A stretch of DNA of 64,000 bases from Allolobophora icterica (taxonomy: Eukaryota > Annelida > Clitellata > Crassiclitellata > Lumbricidae): contig OY744612.1 in NCBI GenBank assembly GCA_963556255.1, positions 22,223,532 to 22,287,531 of the forward strand, read 5' to 3'. This document shows, in pieces, positions 1-14,851 of the stretch. Positions within the stretch are counted from its first letter, which is position 1. The number at the start of each line of letters is the position of its first letter. Below the pieces are notes generated by a model. That model made no database searches, had not been told where the DNA came from, and saw only the letters and a list, made by a program, of their open reading frames with translations. A program made the position numbers and the translations under genes.

Positions 1-359
1 GCCCGAAAATGCAATGTGTTGCAAAATGAGAGCTGGTCTTACATCAGCCGGTTTAATAGTTATGATTTTCAAATTCTGAACCCAAAGTTAGAGCTAAAAA
101 CAGCAATTAGTAATAAAATGAATGAAAAAGCATCTGGCACAGTACTGCAGTGTAAGTGTTTTAACTTAGTTCAGAAAATCACCTTTAGTTTCTATAGTTG
201 GTAAATGTAAATCTTGAATTCTTCATTTGAATGAAACACCGTGGCGTGAGTCATGTCCGTGAACTCTGCCACAGACTGCAGAAACTCTACTTAAACTGTC
301 CTCATATCTCTCCTCTCTGATAGCTATACACTGCGTTTGAAAGATCCCAAATCTCGTTG
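1..359. other. No gene recognised
   Basis: AT-rich sequence. The only open frames are short and resemble nothing known to me. A LINE fragment begins near its right edge. Confidence 0.5.
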
Positions 360-1640
360 CTCTATTTGACGTCTCTGCTGCCTTTGACATGGTCGACCAT
401 GAGATCCTCCTGCAATGTCTCGAGTCATCATGTGGTCTCAGGGGCTCCTTTCTTCTTTGGCTCCTGTCGTATCTTACAGATCGCACACAAACGATAATCT
501 GAGGTGACTCCAGAACACACTGGGTTACTGTCAAGTCTGGTGTCCCCCAGGGATCAGTACTTGGCCCACTCCTTTACCTGCTTTATACAGCTGATATTTC
601 CTCCATCTTTGTGACACATTTAACCACTGGCCGAGGCTGATGACGCCCAGATCTTCGTGCATAGGCCCCCGTATACGCAGCTGTTTCTTATTGCTCGCAT
701 TGATGCTCTCTCTCATGACCTTCAAGCATGGCTGTCCTTAAACCTGTTTTCTTTAAACCCAGCAAAGACCCAACTGGGTTGGTTTGGCACTCGTCAACAA
801 CTGGCCAAGGTTGACTATTCTCTTTTATCTCAAAGCTTTCCTTCTTATACCTTCTCTGCATCTGTCCGTAACCTGGGTATAATTCTTGATAGCTCCCTTT
901 CTTTTTCTGAAAATATATCTAATCTCACCCGCTTGTGCTACTACCATCTCCGACGTCTCAAGGCTATCCGAAGATCTGTCTCCTCTCCAGTCTTTACCTC
1001 CATTGTCTATGCCTTTATCTGCTCTTGCATTGATTACTGTAACTACCTCTTTGTTGACCTACCCAAAGTCCATCTCTCCCCTCTACAATCTGTTCTTAAA
1101 GCATCTACCAGACTAATCGCCAGTCTCCCACGATACTCCATATTTCCACATTCATGTTTGAATATCTTCACTGGATTCCTCTTACTGCCCGCATCCAACT
1201 AAAGGTACTTATATGACTTATTTGTTCCCCCCGTGAGAACAGTGATGGTCCAGTCTCGTTCCAACTAAAGGTACTTATCCATATTTGCCGATCTTACCTG
1301 GGACTAGCTCCTAAATAACTCTGTGACCCATTACGTCTTCCTACTTCAGCTAGCTCCCTTCGCCCTCTTCGCGCCTCTGATCGGCTTGACTTATTTGTTC
1401 CCCGAGTGAGAACGGTGATGGCCCAGTCTCGTTCCTTTGTTACTATTGGCCCTTCATTGTGGAATCAGCTTCCTCTTTCGGCCCGGGCTGCAGTACTATC
1501 CGGTAGTCCTGCCACAACTTTTCGTTGTCTTTAAACTTGCCTTTATTCTCGAGGACTTTCGCACTGATAGCGCCTCTGATTGGTGGGCACTTGGTAGAGG
1601 CGTTTATAAGTTTTTAAATACAATACAATACAATATTATA
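360..1640 (+). mobile_element. CR1/L2-like LINE, 5'-truncated and degraded
   Basis: The plus strand encodes, in broken frames, the typical order of a CR1/L2-type reverse transcriptase: an [16 protein letters not shown] palm motif (about 365-410), then SGVPQGSVLGPLL (about 535-575), then an open stretch at 657-1202 with the post-catalytic region (LNPAKTQLGWFGT, VRNLGIILDSSLSFSENI, SCIDYCNYL). The 3' part (about 1300-1560) still reads as the family's usual C-terminus. The catalytic ADD region near 630-660 is out of frame. At 1203-1290 a short segment repeats sequence found again near 1385-1440, an internal rearrangement. The copy ends in a short ATACA repeat near 1620, as expected for a LINE 3' end. 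It is a dead copy. Confidence 0.85.
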
Positions 1641-1918
1641 GTGTACTGTGTAGTGTGTAATTTGTGTATTAAAGTGATTGTGTAATATATTATAGTAGCA
1701 ATTAATGAGTTTCTATGACCCTATTGTAATAAGATTAATGAATTTCTTATTTATTTCTAATGAAATATATTACGTCACACATCTTTGAAAGTTGCGACCC
1801 CTAGACATGATACAAAATATGAAAATTAATTATTTCATTAACCAGTAGATGAGGGAGCTTCTATTTATCATTGTCTGGTAGAGGCAACCACTATTTGCCC
1901 CACCCTAATGTATATATA

Positions 1919-2046
1919 TGTATATATATATCTGTCTCTCTCTCTGTCTCTCTCTGTCTCTCTCTCTGTGTCTCTGTCTGTCTGTCTGTCTGTCTCTCTC
2001 TGTCTCTCTCTGTCTCTCTCTGTTTGTCTCTCTCTGTCTCTCTGTC

Positions 2047-2099
<53 letters not shown>

Positions 2100-2100
2100 G

Positions 2101-2139
<39 letters not shown>

Positions 2140-2141
2140 AG
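1919..2141. repeat. TC/TCTG microsatellite
   Basis: Mixed CT and CTGT runs, preceded by a short TA run. All frames stay open because of the short period, so the open frames here are not genes. Confidence 0.95.
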
Positions 2142-2224
2142 GCATACATGTATAGGCTATTGTTTTTCTTGTTTGCAAGGTAAGTCTCTCAGAAGCGTGT
2201 TGCACACATCTATATTGTATTGTA

Positions 2225-2500
2225 TCTAAACATTTATAAAGCGCCTCTTACAGTGTTCGCTAATCAGAGGCGCTCCCAGTGCGAAAGACCCAGTGAATAG
2301 AAAGTGGTTTTAAGACGGCGGAACGAGGCACTTGAGCCACCAGCTAATAAAGAGGCACGTGTCAATGGAGGGAGTTGATTCCATAGAGCAGGACCAATGC
2401 AAGAAAATTTATCATCAAGAACATCTATCTCGTAAGCAGGGTAATTATCATCGTCATCATCACCGTCATTATCATTATCACTTAATATTTAAACAAACGA
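2225..2500 (-). mobile_element. SINE/LINE 3'-tail fragment (GCGCC family)
   Basis: ATTTATAAAGCGCCTCTT near 2230 followed by AGAGGCGCTCCCAGT is the reverse complement of the tail found in several repeats of this window (near 20.9, 21.9, 29.6 and 55.2 kb). The rest matches the body seen after the same motif at 20.9 and 29.6 kb (a 'ccattccatagagc'-like stretch). Confidence 0.55.
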
Positions 2501-2504
2501 CACT

Positions 2505-2700
2505 GAGTGTTCCATAGAATGGAACAATCTTCCAACTACAGTCCGTCAACGCAGGTCTGTTGCTCAATTTAAATCCAAATTAAAAACTGATCTATTCACA
2601 TTGTACTATGACTAGCAGTAATGCATCGCAACGCGCTCTCGTGCAAGACGTGTCTTGTTAAAGCGCGTTATAAATGTTTAGTTGGATTGTATTGTATTGA
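2505..2700 (+). mobile_element. CR1-like LINE 3' end fragment
   Basis: Reads WNNLPTTVRQRRSVAQFKSKL and then a tail, the usual C-terminus of CR1/L2-type ORF2. It is followed by an untranslated end with a short ATTGT repeat. Confidence 0.65.
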
Positions 2701-4258
2701 TTAAACACGTTAATTAAAGTGAATCAGTGACAGAAGTTTTGGAGCAGCGTTTATAGGTGTGCATTGACGTCATTTTCGGCTTCTGATCACAATTTGTTTA
2801 TTATGACGTCATGTATTTATTGTCCTTCTAGATGAGTTTTCTCTGAGTGATTTACTGCTTTTGATTTAGATTTCGGTAATGTTTAGCCGCCGCAGATTCA
2901 CACGTTTCTTCACGCGTCGTTCCCGCCGCGTTGGCCTATCCAATGCCGGAAGCGCCCATCGCGCAGTTCCCTGATTTCGCAGTGGTTCTGTATACGACGG
3001 TCGATCTCGTTCCAAACTAGGCAGCCGTGCAGGCGACACTCCACTCGTCGATGGTAAGCACACGCTGCCTAGGCCTACAGTGTCGCGCATCCAAGCTTCT
3101 GCCACTACCCCAGTCCCTGGTAGTCCCCCTTTCAATACAGGCAGCCTCGACTTCTGCCTGATGTAAAAGACTAAAAGTCCTAGACTTGACGACGGCATCA
3201 AGGAATGTCTTCAGCCTTGGCTACCAGAATCACTCGGCGACGTCATCAACTAGGAGCTCCCTACCTCTCGAAGAGGAACCCAATCGACGCCACCATTCCT
3301 CTGCACCCAACGCCTTCTCGGACTCTTCGAAGAAAACTTGCCGGACATCAGAGCAACGTTGGACTCTAAACCGGAATGAAAGACATGAGAGACATCTGCT
3401 CCATTCGGCGAATCATGAACATGGAGATCTTGATGCGTTCGTTATTCTATCGTCTGGTCTTCAATTGTGACTTTACTGTGGCTTCCGAAATACGGACGTT
3501 CGAAAAGAGTATGGTAAGAAACCTCCTACAGTGTAACACAGTTGGACAGTCACTTTTTAAAAGTATCTAGTTATAGCAACTATAGTTACTGGACAGGAAA
3601 AGTAACTACTTTTTTTACAAAGAGATACTTTATAAAAGTAACTAGTCACTGATTACAGTTTTTTAAAAAGTACCTATGGCAGGCTATGTGTATCTTTAGT
3701 TACTTTACGTGGGAATATTAACTTGAACTTTGAGCTCCCTTCGTGATGAGACTGAAATTGAGGAATGAATGGAAAGAGTTAGAGACTTGAGCACAAACGG
3801 TAATTTCCGGCTCACTGCTTGTGAACTAAAAAATATGCAGGCTGAGGATAGCACACTTAAATAATGTTTATAGCGCCCTAACTGACTTAGACGACGAGAA
3901 CATATTTAAAAGTAACGTAAGGTAACTAATTATTGCATTACTAGTTGCCACCTCATAGAAGTAGGCCTAATCAACGATCGTTTGCGTTATTTTTTGTAAA
4001 ACTTAAGTAACTAGTTATCCCAAGAGTTGCTTTACATAGTTTTCTCTAGGCCTACTTGCCATATCCTATATCTTACTTCCTAGGTATAAACTCTGTGAAT
4101 TGATCCAGGCTGTTCTCCGAGGGTTCTGATTGGATAGAAATTACGAACACTACACTCAGTGGCGGTTTTAGAGTTTTTGTGCTGGGGGGCTAAAAGTCAG
4201 TTGATCTAATGAGAATTAAGCAATAGGAGATTATAGGAAGCTTTGGTATACCCTCAAA
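2701..4258. other. Intergenic, no gene recognised
   Basis: Open frames on both strands at about 2866-3570 look like no family I know, and their composition shifts between frames. 3550-4030 carries several copies of a GTAACTAGTTAC-like word, typical of an old DNA-transposon end, but no pair of termini or target duplication could be delimited. A CAGTGGCGG start typical of hAT ends sits at 4156 without a matching right end. Confidence 0.4.
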
Positions 4259-4969
4259 CAGTCTTGTTGCCAAGACCTTAAACATCAAGACCAAGACTTT
4301 GAACCTCAAGACCAAGACCTTAAAACTCAAGACCAGCACCGAGACCAAGATCCACAAAATAACAATCATATCCAGATTGCTATCCCTTACTAAAAAAATT
4401 CAAGTCGGACTACTCGCTATTAATGAAGACATCAGTCTTTTATTTTATTCAAGCAAACCAACTCTAAATGCAGCCTGCAGAGAATTCTGAATTAGTGTTT
4501 TCAAAAGTTCTTCATGCGAAATGTTATTCCAAATGCCTGCTGCATTTTGTAAAAACCAATTCGCTCAGAATTTTCTGACTAAGACGTGACCTGTGGGCCT
4601 CATAAAAATTCTGACATGTGAAAAAATACGTTCTACGTTCTGAAGTCGCTGGCATACACAGCAGCTTTTCAAGTACCGGATGTAAATGCACAAATCGTGA
4701 ATCTGTTTTGAAATCATTCCATGGTAAATAACCGGCAAAATAATTGTCCAAAACAACAGTAAAGCCTCATTCACACAGTGTAAATACTAAGGCAATTGTA
4801 TTAGCAATTATTGGATAAATTTGTTATATTCTTGCGTTTTGTTAAATGACTGTTCATATTGACAAAAGTCTTGGTCTTGATCTTGCAAGACCAAGACTTT
4901 GAACACCAAGACCAAGACTTTTGTTTTCAAGACCAAGACTTTAAAAGTGCACTCGCGACCAAGACCTTG
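4259..4969. mobile_element. hAT-type MITE, AAGACC family, copy A (right end lost)
   Basis: Begins with the family terminus CAGTCTTGTTG at 4259, followed by a short array of CAAGACC-type units. It contains the family's unique core (the ACCAATTCGCTCAGAATTTT stretch near 4555) and a second AAGACC array at 4860-4968. The last ~25 bases of the right terminus seen in copies C, D and E are missing; the element stops at GCGGGCCC, so the right end was deleted. Confidence 0.8.
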
Positions 4970-5149
4970 CGGGCCCTTCATAAGCGGGCCCTTCATAACT
5001 GTGGGCCCGCTTCTGCAGCACCCTTAGCACCCCCCCCCTAATGCTGGCCCGATTTGCATGTTCAGTTACCTAAGCAACGTACTGATGTTACCTAAGCAAC
5101 GTACTGATGTTACCTAAGCAATGTACAGGTATCGGCAAAGATTAATACC

Positions 5150-5503
5150 TAGCTTGCCAATGAACAGACACTAGCACGGAAAGTTCCATCAGCAGTTATC
5201 AGCTCAGTGAATTATCTGGCTCGTCAGGCTATTTCCTTGCGTGATCAGGAGCTTGACGATGGAAATTTAACACCAGTGCTTCTTTTGAGACAAGGAAACA
5301 ACGAGGATCTGTTGAAATGGATGAATTCCGCTCTCTTCAAAAGCTTCACCAATTTGGCCATACAGAATGAACTGATGGATGTTCCAGCTCGACAGATACT
5401 GCTGAAGGTTGGTGACAACATCCGCAATTCGGGTCTGTTTTCTATCATTGTTGATGGCACCTCGGACATAACTTGCATTGAACAAGAACACATCTTTAGT
5501 TAA
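5150..5503 (+). pseudogene. hAT transposase fragment (DUF4371-like region)
   Basis: The open frame at 5207-5503 reads like the DUF4371 part of ZMYM/hAT-type transposases: an ARQAISLR motif, then DLLKWM, IQNELMDV, ARQILLKVGDNI, and the conserved FSIIVDGTSDI with the first catalytic-type Asp. Coding stops exactly where the minisatellite begins, so the rest of the transposase is gone. Confidence 0.75.
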
Positions 5504-7637
5504 GATGTGTTCTTTAGCTTAGATGTGTTCTTTAGCTTAAATTTGTTCTTTAGTTAGGATAGTTCTTTAGATAAGATATGTTCTTTAGTTAAGATAGTTC
5601 TTTAGTTAATGTGTTCTTTGGTTAAGATAGATATTTAGTTAAAAAGATGTGTTCTTTAGTTAAGATAGTTCTTTAGTTTAGATGTGTTCTTTAGTTAAGA
5701 TAGATATTTAGTTAAGATGTGTTCTTTAGCTAAGATTGTTCTTTAGTTTAAATGTGTTCTTTAGTTAAGATAGTTATTTTGTCAAGATGTGTTTTTTAGT
5801 TAAGATACTTTCTTAGTTTAGATATGTTCTTTATTTAACATAGTTCTTTTTGTCGAAAAGTGTTCTTTAGTTTAGATGTGCTCTTTAGTTTAGATGTGCT
5901 CTATAGATCAGATAGTTCTTTAGTTAAGATGTGCTCTTAGGTAAGATAGATCTTTAGTTAAGATGTGTTCTTAGTAAGAACACATCTTAACTAAAGATCT
6001 ATCTTACCTAAGAGAACTTCTTAGTTAAGATAGTTCTTTAGTTAAGATGTATTCTTTAGTTAAGCTATGACCTTTAGTTAAGATGTGTTCTTTCGATAAG
6101 ATATGTATTATAGTTAGCGTGGTCTTTAGTTAAGGTAGTTTTTGTGTTCTTTAGTTTAGACAGTTCCTTACTTTAGATGCGTTCTTTATTTAAGATAGTT
6201 CTTTAGATAAGATGTGTTATTTATTTAAGATGTGTTATTTATTTAAGATGTGTTCTTTAGTTAAGATGTGTTCTTTGGTTAAGATATGTTCTTTTGTGTT
6301 CTTCAATTAAGATAGTTCTATGCCTAAGATATGGTCTGTAGTTAAGTCAGCTCTTTAGTTAAGATTTGTTATTAGTTAAGATGTGTTCTTTAGTTAAGAT
6401 ATACTCTTTAGTGAAGATGTGTTCTTTAGTTACAATAGTTCCTTAATTAAGACGTGTTCTTTAGTTGAGATGTGTTCGCTAGTTAAAACAGTTCTTTTGT
6501 TTAGATGTGTTCTTTAGTTACAATAAATCTTTAGTTAAGATGTGTACTTTAGTTAAGATAGTTCTTTAGTTAAGGTATGTTCTTTAGTCAATGTGTGTTC
6601 TTTACTTCAGATAGTTTTTTTAGTGAAGATAGTCCTTTCGTTTAGTTGTGTTCTTTGGTGAAGATAGTTCTTCAGTTTTCATGTGTTCTTCAGTTAAGAT
6701 AGTTCTTTGGTTAAGATGTGTTCTTTAGTTTAGATGTGTTCTTTAGTTAAGACAGATATTTAGTTTAAGATGTGTTCTTTAGTTAAGATAGTTCTTTATT
6801 TAAATTATGTTCATTGGTTTTGATGTGGTCTGTAGTTAAGATATGTTATTTAGTTAAGATGTGTTCTTTGGTTAAGATATGTTCCTTAGTTAAAACGTGT
6901 TCTTTTGTTGAGATGTGTTCTCTAGTTAAGACAGTTCTTTCGGTTAGATGTGTTGTTCAGTTAAGATAGATTTTTAGTTAAGATGTGTTCTTTAATTAAG
7001 TAACCTAGATTTTTAGTTAAGATGTGTTCTTTAATTAAGACAGATCTTTAGTTTAGATGTGTTGCCTAGTTAAGATAGTTCTTAAGTTAGGATAAGTTCT
7101 TTAGTTAAGATGCGTTCTTTGGTTAAGATATGTTCCTTAGTGAAGATGTGTTCTTTAGTTAAGATCTCTTCTCTAGTTAAGATAGTTCTTTCGTTTTTTG
7201 TGTTCTTTAGTGAAGATAGGTCTTCAGTTTTGATGTGTCCGTCAGTTAAGATAGTTCTTTGGTTAAGATATGTTCTCTAGTTAAGATAGCTCTTTAGTTA
7301 AAATGTGCTCTTAGTTAAGATGTGTTCTTTAGTTAAGATAATTCTTTAGTTAAATAACGTTCATTAGTTTTGATGTGTTCTGTAGTTAAGATATTTTATT
7401 TAACTAAGATAGTTCCTTAGTTAAGATGTGTTCTTTGGATAAGATATGTTCTTTAGTTAAGATGTATTCTCTGGTTAAGATAGTTCTTCAGTTTAGATGA
7501 TTTTTTTAGTTGAAATGTGTTCTCAAGGTGAGACAGTTTTTTCGTTTAGGCGTGTTCTTTAGCTAGGATAGATCTTTAGTTAAGATGTGTTCTTTAGTTC
7601 AGATAGTTCTTTTAGTTTAGTTGTGTTCTTTGGTGAT
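5504..7637. repeat. Minisatellite of TTCTTTAGTTAAGAT units
   Basis: About 2.1 kb of degenerate tandem repeats with a monomer of roughly 17-19 bp. Forms ending in GATGTG and in GATAG tend to alternate, giving a ~36-bp double unit. It starts inside the hAT transposase fragment at its left edge and passes into a different minisatellite at its right edge. No coding potential. Confidence 0.95.
5934..6014. repeat. Perfect palindrome, 40-bp arms, 1-base spacer
   Basis: The left arm at 5934-5973 (starting CTCTTAGGTAAGATAG) is the exact reverse complement of 5975-6014 (ending CTATCTTACCTAAGAG), with a single G at 5974 between them. All 40 positions pair. The arms are made of minisatellite monomers, so this marks an inversion inside the array. 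Confidence 0.95.
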
Positions 7638-7639
7638 TA

Positions 7640-8530
7640 TCTCTCTCTGTGTCGCCCTCTATCTTTCTTGTTTGCTACGTCACTGTTCTCTGTCAGTCGC
7701 CATCTATCTTTTCTGTTTGCTACGTCATTGTTCTATCTCTCTGTGTCGCCCTATATCTTTCCAGTTTGGCAGGTCACTGCTGTCACTGCTCTGTCTCTGA
7801 CGCCCTCTGTCTTCCCTCTTTGTAACGTTACTTCTGTATTTCTCTGAGCTCTGTCTCTATTTTTCCTCTTTGTGACGTCACTGCTCTATCTCTGTCGCCT
7901 CTATCTTTTTTTCTTATGTCACTGCTGATTCTCACTGTGTCGTCCTCTATCGTTCCTGTTTGTGACGTCACTGCTCTATCTCTCGGTCTTCCACCTTTCC
8001 TGTTTGTGACGTCATTCCCGTATATCTCTATGTCGCCTTCCATCTTTCCTGCTTGTGACATCACTGCCCAATCCATCTGCGTGGCCGTCTATCCGTACTT
8101 TATCTGACGTCATTGCTCTATCTCTTTCAGTCGCCTTCTATCTCATTGCTCTATCTCTTTCAGTCGCCTTCTATATTTCTTGTTTGTGAAATCACTGCTA
8201 TTTCTGTTTCGTCCTCTATCTTTCCTGTCTGTAACGTCACTGCTGTATATCTCTCTATCGCCCTCTATCTTTTCTGTTTGTTACGTCACTGCTCTTTTCC
8301 TGACGCCCTCTGTCTCTCCTGTCTGTAACGTCACTGCTGTATCTTTTTGTGTCGCCCTCTATTTTTCCTTTTTGAGACGTCTCTGCTGTTTCTCTGTGTC
8401 GCACTCCATCATTCCTGTTTGTGACGTCAGTGCTCTATCTCTCCGTGTCGCCCTCTATCTTTCCTGTTTGCGACGTCACTGCTGTATCTCTCTGTATCGC
8501 CCTCTACCCTTCCTGTTTGTGACGTCACGT
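7640..8530. repeat. Minisatellite of ~50-57-bp units carrying TGACGTCA
   Basis: About 16 degenerate units with consensus parts TCGCCCTCTATCTTTCC, TGTTTGTGACGTCACTGCT and CTATCTCTCTG. Many units hold a full CRE-like palindrome TGACGTCA (near 7873, 7965, 8009, 8422, 8520) or a one-base variant. Long open frames on the plus strand reflect the array and are not genes. Confidence 0.9.
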
Positions 8531-8953
8531 CAGTGCCGCCATCGAGAGGCGATCCGCACGCTCTCTCAAACAGAGGTGCATGGAACGTACGCTCTGCCAA
8601 TTTAACTAACTGGTTGAACGCCGCGGGAAAAGACCTAAGGTATAAAAGAATTAAATGCGTGGAAAAGCTGTATATTCAATGGGAAAATGAGCGTAATGGG
8701 AGACTAAGTCTGGATGAGGAAGTTAATGGGCGATAATCAATAATTAATCTTTGAAAACTAATGGAGGATAATTATAGTCTGGAGAAAGTGGGCCTACTTG
8801 TCTTCCTATTACAACTATACAAAGTGTAGGGGGGCTGTGAAGAGTATCAAGAAAATGTGTCTTAAATGGGAGATAGACAAAACCAGAGGATGAAAGTTTC
8901 TCTTTCCCCCTACATATTGCGCTCTGTATTTATGGCTATGTATACACGTCTGC
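8531..8953. other. Spacer between minisatellite and LRRC51 stop
   Basis: A short plus-strand frame (8533-8736) is unrecognised. On the minus strand this region follows the LRRC51 stop codon and would contain its 3' untranslated region. No clear polyadenylation signal was picked. Confidence 0.4.
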
Positions 8954-13559
<4,606 letters not shown>

Positions 13560-14172
13560 GTTTTGGATCGACTTTCTGAGGCACTGCAGTCGATTATATC
13601 GCTTACTATACGCCAACGATATTTAAATACACGACCTCCTAGAGACCCTATATACTTTCTTCTGTATCGTTTCTCCCAGTTAAGATCTCCTCTATAGACC
13701 TAGGCCTACTCTGACTGAATTCTGCCACAGAACATTAATTTTATAAAGACGGTCTCTGCTGTGTATCGTATACTTAGTAAGCTGTCTTCTGATCGTACTC
13801 TCGATCCAGTTTCATGAACGACATTGGCGAAAGGTTTCTGTCTGGCTCATTTCAAACCTTAATAATTATTTCGATTATTTTGCGATTCAAGCATAGGCCG
13901 GCTTACGGTGACCCGGCGGCAGTCCCATTTCACTGAAGTTTTGCCTGATCTCGTATAGCACCCTGTCCGAAGTTATTAACGTCTGCAGATAATTATAGGC
14001 CTACCTATGCACGCTAATGGGTTAACACGAATAGTTCAACAATTGATTTAATAGTGGTTGTCATGCCAACCCTAGACTCTTTCTCTGATGGTCGTGACTT
14101 TGGCTTAGACAGTGGATACCAATTTTCTCAGCATTTTCTCTCTCGCGACTGTTAAACTGCCTTTTATGTGTC
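13560..14172. other. Upstream region of LRRC51
   Basis: Lies 5' of the chosen LRRC51 start and would contain its 5' untranslated region and promoter. No TATA box or other motif stands out. Confidence 0.3.

Positions 14173-14173
<1 letters not shown>

Positions 14174-14224
<51 letters not shown>
14174..14224. repeat. AAT microsatellite, left flank of the LTR element
   Basis: Pure AAT units that resume at 19864 on the other side of the retrotransposon; the element was inserted inside this repeat. Confidence 0.95.
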
Positions 14225-14226
<2 letters not shown>

Positions 14227-14656
14227 TCGCGGTCGACTCCTTCGATCGCAACGACGAACCAACGAAGGAACTATTAAAAGATCTTTATTTAAAAATAAAG
14301 TCGATTAAGTGTAGAGTAAGTCAACTCGTCTATCAAATATCACAATCGTAGACAGCACACAGGTTGGCTGGTCTCGATTGAACGTTATACGATCAATGTT
14401 TCAACGTTTACAAATCTTCGTCAAAAGGCCCTTAATGTACATCAGGTCTATCTTATATAGAGTTCTCCCGGATTCCAGAACGTTCTGTGACGTCACTGTA
14501 CTTTTCCCTGGAAAGTCCTACTGAACACGTATATCCTTGTTGCATGCAACGAATTAATGTTGACAGCTTGCTGCAGAATTTTCCGTGCGTTGTAAACAAG
14601 CTTGTTGACGCGTCGGTTTTCTTCCCTTGATGCATGCACCCGCGTAGACCACGACA
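14225..14656 (-). repeat. 3' LTR of the Gmr1-like element
   Basis: 432 bp, TG...CA ends, no difference seen from the other LTR. On the minus strand it holds TATATAAG at 14459-14452 (probable promoter) and an AATAAA near 14287 (probable polyadenylation signal). Confidence 0.93.
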
Positions 14657-14670
14657 TTCCCTCCGCCCTC
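14657..14670 (-). other. Polypurine tract of the LTR element
   Basis: On the minus strand GGGCGGAGGGAA directly precedes the 3' LTR, as expected for plus-strand priming. Confidence 0.8.
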
Positions 14671-14851
14671 AGATGATGACACGTCTTCAGCACCATCCCG
14701 AACGGGTCATCACAATCAAGCCGGGCCTCCAGACTCCATCTCGACACAGCATACACAAACAAAACAAAACACATCAGTTAGTCAATTTATCTATACAATT
14801 TGCGGGCTCGATCCTTGTGTGTCGGGCCATTCTCCCCCTTCACCATCCGAG

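Noticed and set aside
1871..2229. Open frames rich in SLSLSV/CLSVCL and RERETDR
   Set aside because: They are reading frames of a CT/CTGT microsatellite, open on both strands.
2866..3470. Possible host exons on either strand
   Set aside because: Composition is mildly coding-like, but no splice chain, family motif or start context could be supported.
4156..4258. hAT terminus CAGTGGCGGTTTTAGAG
   Set aside because: No inverted partner or 8-bp duplication could be found, so no element was called.
5504..7637. CRISPR-like short repeats
   Set aside because: Degenerate ~17-19-bp units directly abut each other with no spacers.
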